A DNA stretch of 64,000 nt from Parastagonospora avenae f. sp. tritici 18332-5. Taxonomy: Eukaryota > Ascomycota > Dothideomycetes > Pleosporales > Phaeosphaeriaceae. Below, piece by piece: positions 57,560-64,000 of this stretch. The translations under genes were made by a program, and so were the position numbers. The stretch spans positions 298,026 to 362,025 of the forward strand of contig JAFJTR010000027.1 in NCBI GenBank assembly GCA_022559985.1. The letters run 5' to 3'. Each line of letters starts with the position of its first letter. Within the stretch, counting starts at the first letter, position 1. Below the pieces are notes generated by a model. It was given only the letters and a program-made list of their open reading frames with translations. It searched no databases and was not told the origin of the DNA.

Positions 57560-58448
57560 GTTGTTGAACTCAACCAGCGGAAGTGAGAAAGATGAGGGAG
57601 TGTTGATGTGTTGATGGCTGAGTTGTCGCCTGCGCACGGTCGCGAGGGCGCGTGACATGTACGCTAGCCTGATTCGGACGGTTCGGTGGGTACGTCATCT
57701 TCGACATGGTCATCCTACCACACATGTGATGGTATGCCCGACACAAGTGTCGTTCTTCCGCTGAACACATGATCGGGCTATCTACACGGGCGGCGAAGCT
57801 GTCTACGAGCTTGATGACGGATTTACCCACAGGCGATCTCGATCATAGGCGGTTCCTTGCGCCCTGGAGCGTGCCGACTAAGGAGTCTCTTGTCGCTATA
57901 CACAATTCTTCTGGACGAGAAAAGATCGGTGATAGAAAAGGAAGAACTAGAAGGCTGCTGTAGAAAGGAATATTGTAGTAGATCCTAGCCCTGGAGTTCA
58001 GACGGAGCGGGAGAAGTTTAGTGGAATGGGCATGACAATGGTGAAATCGAACGTAAAGCAGAAAAGACCTGTATGATGCAAGCATAAAAGCACATGTCGT
58101 GAAGCAGAATGTGAAAGGACATCGTGTACAAGTGGAGCTCGAGATACTGATTGTCAGCGGAATGTGCGCCGCGCAAGATAATTACCGAGAGCTGATCTCG
58201 AAGAGACTGAGTGCTCTGAGCTTCACCATAGTAAAGAGCTTGACATGATTGTATGTCTAGGATTGTTTCCACTGTCTCCAGCATCGACTGATGAAAGTGG
58301 GCATGCTAAGCGGCCGCAGGTTTTTCCGAGGTGGGGCGCTAGCGGGCAGTAGCGCCAAAAAAGTTCAGTAGCAGGTTGAAGCCGCACAACCGCAAGACGA
58401 ACGAAACACCAACGCATAGACGAAAATCACGACTCAAACTGTATAAAT
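57560..58448. promoter_or_regulatory. Divergent promoter, Atg15 / Dbp9
   Basis: About 0.9 kb between opposite start codons. TATAAATA lies just before the Dbp9 start (58441-58448), more likely leader than TATA box. No other gene is supported here. Confidence 0.4.
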
Positions 58449-60298
58449 ATGGCAATGAAACGCAAGCTAAACGAACACGATGTTCCGGAGCCGGAGTCAC
58501 CTCAAACACCAAAGCGCAGAGCGAGCGACGCATCACAATCACAATCCGAACCCGCCAGTCCACCAGCACCAACACCTGCGAAGGAAGTTGTCGCGTCTTT
58601 CGCCGAACTTCAGCTGGAGCCGCGTTTATTGAGAGGAATCAGGGACCAAAAATGGGGTTCTCCTACTGCCGTACAGTCAAAAGCCATTCCGTTGGCATTA
58701 CAAGGACGAGACATTCTTGCGCGCAGTGGCACTGGTACAGGCAAGACGGGGGCATATCTTCTTCCCATCCTGCATAACACATTGCTACGAAAAGGGAAGA
58801 CTTCGCTCATTCTTGTACCCACAAAAGAACTAGCGCTGCAAATTACGAAGGTCGCCAAAGCCCTGTCAGCACACTGTGGCCAGTCAATCAGGATACAGAA
58901 CATTGCTGGGAAGGAGTCTGAAGTGGTGACCAAGGCAAAACTCGCAGATAACCCGGATATTGTCGTCGCGACACCAGCGCGGGCGAGTGCGAACATAAAC
59001 AATGGCGCGCTGGCAGTCACAGAGCTCGCGCATTTGGTGGTAGACGAGGGCGACCTGGTCATGGGCTATGGCTTCAAGGAGGACCTCGATCAGATTGCGC
59101 AAAATATCCCCAAGGGCGTGCAAATGTTCCTCATGTCGGCGACCCTTAACACCGAAGTCGAATCGCTCGGTAGCCTTCTCTGCAACGACCCCGTGGTGCT
59201 CAAGTTAGATGATCTCGACAAGGCCTCGAAACGCGTCAAGCAATACGTCATAAAGTGCGCCGAGGAGGAGAAGTTCTTGCTGATATACGCTATGTTTAAG
59301 CTGGGCCTCATCAAGGGCAAGACGATCGTCTTTGTTGGAGACACGGACCGGTCATACCGTGTCAAGCTGTTCCTCGAGCAGTTTGGCATCAAGTCATGCG
59401 TGTTGAACTCGGAGCTTCCGCTGGCATCGCGCCTGCATATTGTTGAGGAGTTTAACAAGAACATCTACAACATCCTGATTGCGTCGGACGAGACGGAGAT
59501 TTTGGGATCACAGAAGAAGGCCGACGAGACGCGGCCAAAGAAGAAGTCTAAGACGGACAAGGAGGCAAAGAACGACTCTGGTGTGTCCCGCGGCATCGAC
59601 TTCTTGAACGTATCCTGCGTCCTCAATTTCGACTTCCCCGCGACGTACAAGTCCTATTTCCACCGCATCGGCCGAACAGCGCGTGCTGGCAAGTCCGGCA
59701 CTGCCATCTCCTTCATTATCACCAAGGACAAGTACAGGAAACACAAGTCGACAACCTTTACTGGCTGCGAGAATGACGAGGAGGTGCTGAAGAAGGTCGA
59801 GAAGCATCAGGAAGCAGGACAGAAGCTGGAGAACTACAACTTCGACATGAAGCGCCTGGAGCCATTTAGGTACCGCTTTGGAGACGCTCTGCGTTCTGTC
59901 ACGCGCATTGCTATTCGCGAAGCGCGTATCAAGGAGATTCGGTTGGAGCTCTCAAAGTCGCAAAAGCTGTCGCGCTATGTATGTACCCTGCTATGCAACA
60001 CTCTGAACAATCACTAATATCACCACAGTTCGAAGAAAACCCTGAAGCGCTCGCCCACCTCAGACACGACCAGACGCTCAACCATCCCGCGCGCATACAA
60101 CCACATTTGAAGCACGTCCCGGACTATCTGCTACCAGGTGGCAGCAGGAAGCCGGCAGATGTTGGCTTTGTAGGCTTGAACGTGCCTCGCGTGAACAAGC
60201 GGCAATACGTAAAGGGCAAGGGGAGGAAGGTCGTGAGGCGGAATGGCAAGGTTGATCCGCTGAAGACATTCAACGCGAGAGGGAAGGGGAAGAAATAG
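58449..60298 (+). CDS. dbp9: DEAD-box RNA helicase Dbp9
   Basis: Two exons (58449-59978, 60029-60298) give 599 residues. The Q motif region (FAELQLEPRLLRGI) precedes motif I ARSGTGTGKT, Ia PTKELALQ, motif II VVDEGDLV, motif III SAT, motif V-type RGIDF and motif VI HRIGRTARAG. Motif II reads DEGD rather than DEAD. The C-terminal exon has FEENPEALAHLRHD and the basic tail KGKGRKVVRR. Dbp9 is a nucleolar helicase needed for 60S ribosomal subunit assembly. The acidic/basic insert between motifs IV and V (KKADETRPKKKSKTDKEAK) is typical of the group. Converges on the next gene, 63 bp apart. Stop is TAG. Confidence 0.93.
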
Positions 60299-60361
60299 AA
60301 AGTTTTCCGCTTCAAACAGGGTGAACAAGTACCAATCGAAAGCTTGCAGGCACTCTCCAAC

Positions 60362-62162
60362 TCATACCCATGCCTCTCCAATGGGAGATGGACGAGATAG
60401 TCCGGCTCGGCTCGAACTTCGACGGCGTGTCTGATGTGCCCACATGCTGTCTTTCCGTGTAGTCTTGGATGTTGTGTCGGGGTCGTTCTCCTGCAAAAGA
60501 CTCCGGTTAGGTGGGAAGTCTGACCCTGAAGCTGGTATATCCTGCTCATAGTTGTGGTCCTCGACAATTGGTACCATGATCTCTTCCGCCCACTTTTCTC
60601 CTTCGGGAAGCTTCGGCATTTTTCTCGCTTGAACCTCTTTGAACTTGCTCACGTAGGAGCTCTGTGATTCGTACCAGTTCTTAATCCTGAACACATCGTC
60701 AATTGAAGACACTTCGCAGATATTCGCACACTTACGGATTATGCATCTTGTCGATGAGCTTGTGCAAATACCCGAACTTGAGTTTCTCATCGAAGAATTC
60801 TGTTCCGGGCCCGAGACAAAAGCTGATGGCTTCGACGAGCGGCTGCGAGCCCGTCGCTTTATTCAATTTGCCATTAATGCCACGTATGCTGATCGGCCGC
60901 CAAGTCTCATTGACATTGACCTCGAATTCGAATCTCATGTCCATAGATGATGGCCGGATAGGCAAACCCAGTACTAATTGAGCACAAACTAAACCGACTC
61001 TTTTAAGCCCGGAAATATCCCGTTGAGTTAGGCAAGTTCCATGCTGTCTGGATTCAAACACGTGTCTTGTGCGTCCTCCAGGGCTCGAATCTATTTCCAC
61101 CGTCAACCCATGACAGCATAATCTCTCGACCCATGGCGTGTTCCAGAGTAATATTGACCACTGGGAAATGCCAAATATGCGCTCTGGTAGTCCTTCCAAC
61201 CATCCTTCACTTTCGAACAGCAGAGGCTCGCGCTCTAGGAGTTTACTGACAGGAATCGTCTCTCTTGACAACTGCCCTTGTTCGTGGCACTTTGAGATAG
61301 CATATGTGCTGATTGGTTCAGTGTCCATATGCCCTGCGATCTGTTCGATTCCGGCTAGTGCTTCCGCGATAGTATCTTCGTCAGATATGCCGTCTTCGTA
61401 TGCGACACGCAGCCTAAATCGATCGACCACATTTTGTTCCTGAGTACTTCTAAACCTCAGGTCAATATTGATCGGGATCTGAAAGTCCCATCGTGAGACA
61501 TCTTCGCCATTTTGAGGAGGCTGGAAAGCCAATGCCCATCTGCTCGTGCCGTTTGTGGCAGTACATGCATTGTGCAGGCCACACGCTTTACTGTAGAGTT
61601 TGCTAGCGAATAGTTCAAGTCGCAATAATTCTCGTGCCCGGTTTAGATCATCGTTGTAATGTTCTCCAGTTCGAACGTGATAGTCGCGCTCGTACAACTT
61701 GTTCATTGATTCCACGACTTTCTCAAGCCGGCTGATCCAGTCTTCAAGAAGGCCTTTGTTCCACAGGTTGTATGCGATTGCTTCTCCCACGTAGTTCATG
61801 CCACTCCTTGGTCTATAGAATACGCCCTGGCTTATAGCGCGTTTCATTTTCTTCCATGCTCTTTGTTGACCTTCGTTCATGTCCACTCGCTTCGTTTCTT
61901 TCTTGATTGCAGCGGCAAGGCTTTTCACATCCTCCATAGCGGTCAAACAAAGGTCTCGATGGAATTCTAGCTGTGGACTACGCCAGTAGTCCTCCCAACA
62001 CGCGAAATGGTCCAAACACGTTGCAAGGCGCAATTCTATTGCGCGAAGCTGGGGCGTTCGCTCACGGAAAGTGTCCACTGCCCTGACAACGTTGGATAAA
62101 GTTGTGAGAACAAAATTGAGGCTCGCCAGCCCTAGGCCAAGTGGTCCAAAGAATTCAGCCAT
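60362..62162 (-). CDS. HeLo-like / DUF7580-like protein
   Basis: Two exons (62162-60736, 60686-60362) join in phase to 583 residues. The start GPLGLGLASLNFVLTTLSNV followed by AVDTFRERTPQLRAIELRL resembles the HeLo-type domain of fungal NLR-associated and HET-S-like proteins: a small hydrophobic helix, then long amphipathic helices. The middle contains long helices (GLLEDWISRLEKVVESMN). The C-terminal half has AQLVLGLPIRPS, reminiscent of the 'LLELCFG' core of DUF7580 proteins. HeLo domains in other proteins permeabilise membranes to trigger cell death when activated. That activity here is inference. No kinase catalytic loop is present. Start codon clear, no signal peptide. Confidence 0.55.
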
Positions 62163-62641
62163 AGATCATTTATGGGATTGAGCGTTATTGGAGTCGTGCG
62201 GTTGAGGGTCGCCCAGGTGATCATTCCAGGTCTTCCTGGTGATTGAGTTTGGGTCGAGTGTTTCCCGATGAACCAAAGCATTGACAAAGTGCGACACAAG
62301 ACTCAAGTAGACAGTAAGCTTGACTAAAGAACATACCTAAGGATAGATAAGGGCCCGTCGAATCAACCCTCCCCCATAGCGGGGTAGAAACTGGCCCCAC
62401 AGGTCGTAATCGAGGTGCAGATGTCCCCGCTCGACGCCACCCCTATGCCCCTTCAAATGCGTTCGAGGTCAACCTGCTACAATCCATTCATTATTTCTGG
62501 ATCAACAGCTCACAAACTGTTGCCTCACTTTTAATTTGGTCTCTTTTCAATAACCCTTGGAAGCATTGGTATTAACACGGCCTTCGGCTGTAAGCAAATT
62601 GAAAGACATTCTGAAGCGTTTGAGCCTTCAGTAGATGGGTG
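62163..62641. promoter_or_regulatory. Divergent promoter, HeLo-like gene / repeat-exon gene
   Basis: 479 bp between opposite ATGs. A shared control region is possible. No TATA box in the usual position was noticed. Confidence 0.45.
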
Positions 62642-64000
62642 ATGCAGACTGAAACAGATTCGAAATTGGAACCTGCCAGTAGCGATCCCGCTCTATTTTC
62701 CGACGATGAAGAAGACAACACAAGCACAGGCTCAGTGGACAGCAATGAAGAAGCAACCATGTCATTATACGAAACTCTCAGTAATACTTTGAGCAACTTC
62801 GACGCAGCAATTGGAAGCGATGACGCGTGGGCATGGAACAATGTTGAGCTTGCCCAGAAGGTCTTTGCTGTTTCCGTCAGACTTCAAAATTGGAAGGCAA
62901 GCATCGTATGGATAGCATCGCAATCTGCTTCTATGAAAGCTGGAACAATCGACGATGCCCATGTCAAAGAGCTGTTCTCCTCCATGACGAGCGCGCGTCC
63001 TTTCTTATCTAGCCTACTTTTGTCCTACTTTGACGACATCAATGCCCGCCTTAAGAACGTCAGGAATGATTTGTCCTTAGGTACAAGTGGCAAACAGTAA
63101 GTTAGAATTTGCATGAGCTTCCGTGTTTACAATTTAACAGATAAACCATGTAGGACCGAGCCTCAGAAGGCTTTGCTAGAAGAGCTTGATACTGCTGTAC
63201 AGTGTATCTGCGTTCAGCTGGCCCCGATTAGTTTGTTTGCTGAATCTAGGCCACTTCTTCAAGGGATACCAACCATGAAGAGCGAGCAACAAGAGAAAAT
63301 AGCTATAGGGATCGAAAAAGAAGCACAAACGCCACATGAAGAAGAGCCTGCCAAGTATCAGTCTCAGTATGACTGGATCCAGAAAAGGTGGAAGCGCTTA
63401 CTGTACAGCGTCGGTTAGTCATGGAACCATGAAGTGCATTTTGTTGATGGGCTGACATGACCAAGCTTCCTCGAAGTGGGAGTTCAGTGACTATTATGAT
63501 GGGCCGCCACCAAAAGAGGAAACAAACGAGAATCGCAAGGCTACGCTGACAGGTGCTAGCTATAGTAGTGGTCAGAAGTTTCATTCGTCCTATGACTGGG
63601 CCTTGGGAAAGTGGAAACGCTTGCGATGGAACCCTAGTCAGCCCCCATGATGCCAGTGCTTTTGTTTGCGCTGACATAGCTAGCAACCTCACAATGGGAC
63701 TTCAACGACTACTATGATGGGCTCCCGCCAGCTGAGGGAAGGCGCGATTCTCATCAAGCAACAGGCATCCCTTACAGTGTGACACCGACTACTAGATTCT
63801 TGCAAGCACAAATATCATACGGTGGAACAGGCTACTATGCGCAACAGCAACCATACTCTTACACTACTTCAACTTCCACGAATACACACGCAGCTTATCC
63901 TCAAGCGGCATATGCGCAGCCAGTAGAATCAAGGAGCGAAGGCCGTCTTCTTCAAGGAAGTTACAATCCGCAAAACCCCGCAACAGGTCCGCACTATGAG
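62642..64000 (+). CDS. Repeat-exon, Q/Y-rich protein of unknown function (3' end outside window)
   Basis: Exons 62642-63096, 63154-63413, 63466-63636 and 63684 to the window end all join in frame. The N-terminal part is acidic then helical (ALFSDDEEDNTSTGS). From exon 2 a module recurs: SQYDWIQKRWKRLLY, then SKWEFSDYYDGPPPKEE with SSYDWALGKWKRLRW, then SQWDFNDYYDGLPPAEG. The introns between the modules are all phase 1, so exons can be added or lost without shifting the frame. The last exon becomes rich in Gln, Tyr, Ser, Thr (YYAQQQPYSYTTSTST), a prion-like composition. No named domain recognised. The donor at 63637 (GTCAGC) is weak. The gene continues past 64000. Confidence 0.6.

Noticed and set aside
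54976..57658. Start of Atg15 at the upstream ATG 57658
   Set aside because: The extra 33 residues place the signal anchor far from the N-terminus; ATG 57559 gives the normal layout.
1..64000. tRNA genes, CRISPR arrays, transposases or a secondary-metabolite cluster
   Set aside because: No cloverleaf arms, spaced repeats, transposase motifs or synthase domains were seen on reading both strands; weak remnants could be missed by eye.

Overview
This window looks like nuclear DNA of a filamentous ascomycete, most likely a dothideomycete (Pleosporales-like). Genes are split by short GT-AG introns (about 45-135 bp, often with CTAAC/CTGAC-like branch sites), spacing is tight, and the gene set is fungal: Cdc37, an Rtt103-type CTD-binding protein, clathrin light chain, the autophagic lipase Atg15, Dbp9, an AA9 polysaccharide monooxygenase, a DUF3112 seven-helix protein and a fungal CorA-like membrane protein. 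Species assignment is inference. No tRNA, rRNA, CRISPR array, intact transposon or polyketide/peptide synthase was recognised.

Layout. 0.3-1.6 kb: a PGAP4-like membrane glycosyltransferase. 3.6-11.5 kb: two related protein kinases flank a CorA-like membrane protein. 12-15 kb: sparse DNA with small candidate genes. 15-22.4 kb: AA9 monooxygenase, a GFA-type zinc protein, then a housekeeping block (Cdc37, Rtt103-like, clathrin light chain; the last two divergent). 22.9-34.2 kb: six BTB/POZ-type loci, at least three visibly damaged, with an EutQ-like cupin and a DUF3112 protein among them. 34.6-48.3 kb: ordinary genes (STRAP-like WD40, MFS permease, a protein of unknown family, flavodoxin-less diflavin-type reductase, RNA 3'-phosphate cyclase, mitochondrial ABC half-transporter, cupin). 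48.4-54.9 kb: F-box-like genes and remnants, most with in-frame stops, plus a tiny PPxY membrane protein. 55-60.3 kb: GNAT, Atg15, Dbp9. 60.4-64 kb: a HeLo-like/DUF7580-like protein divergent from a repeat-exon, Q/Y-rich protein that runs off the window.

The main theme is a contrast between intact housekeeping genes and decaying accessory families. Several BTB and F-box-like loci are open over their whole length except for one stop, mostly TAG where CAG would restore Gln, or TGA where CGA would restore Arg. TAG also terminates intact genes here (AA9, Rtt103-like, STRAP-like, DUF3112, Dbp9), so a changed genetic code is unlikely. RIP-like or ordinary C-to-T mutation, or tolerated readthrough, are the live explanations. 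The two most system-like arrangements are the kinase/CorA-like/kinase trio and the HeLo-like/Q-Y-rich divergent pair at the right edge.
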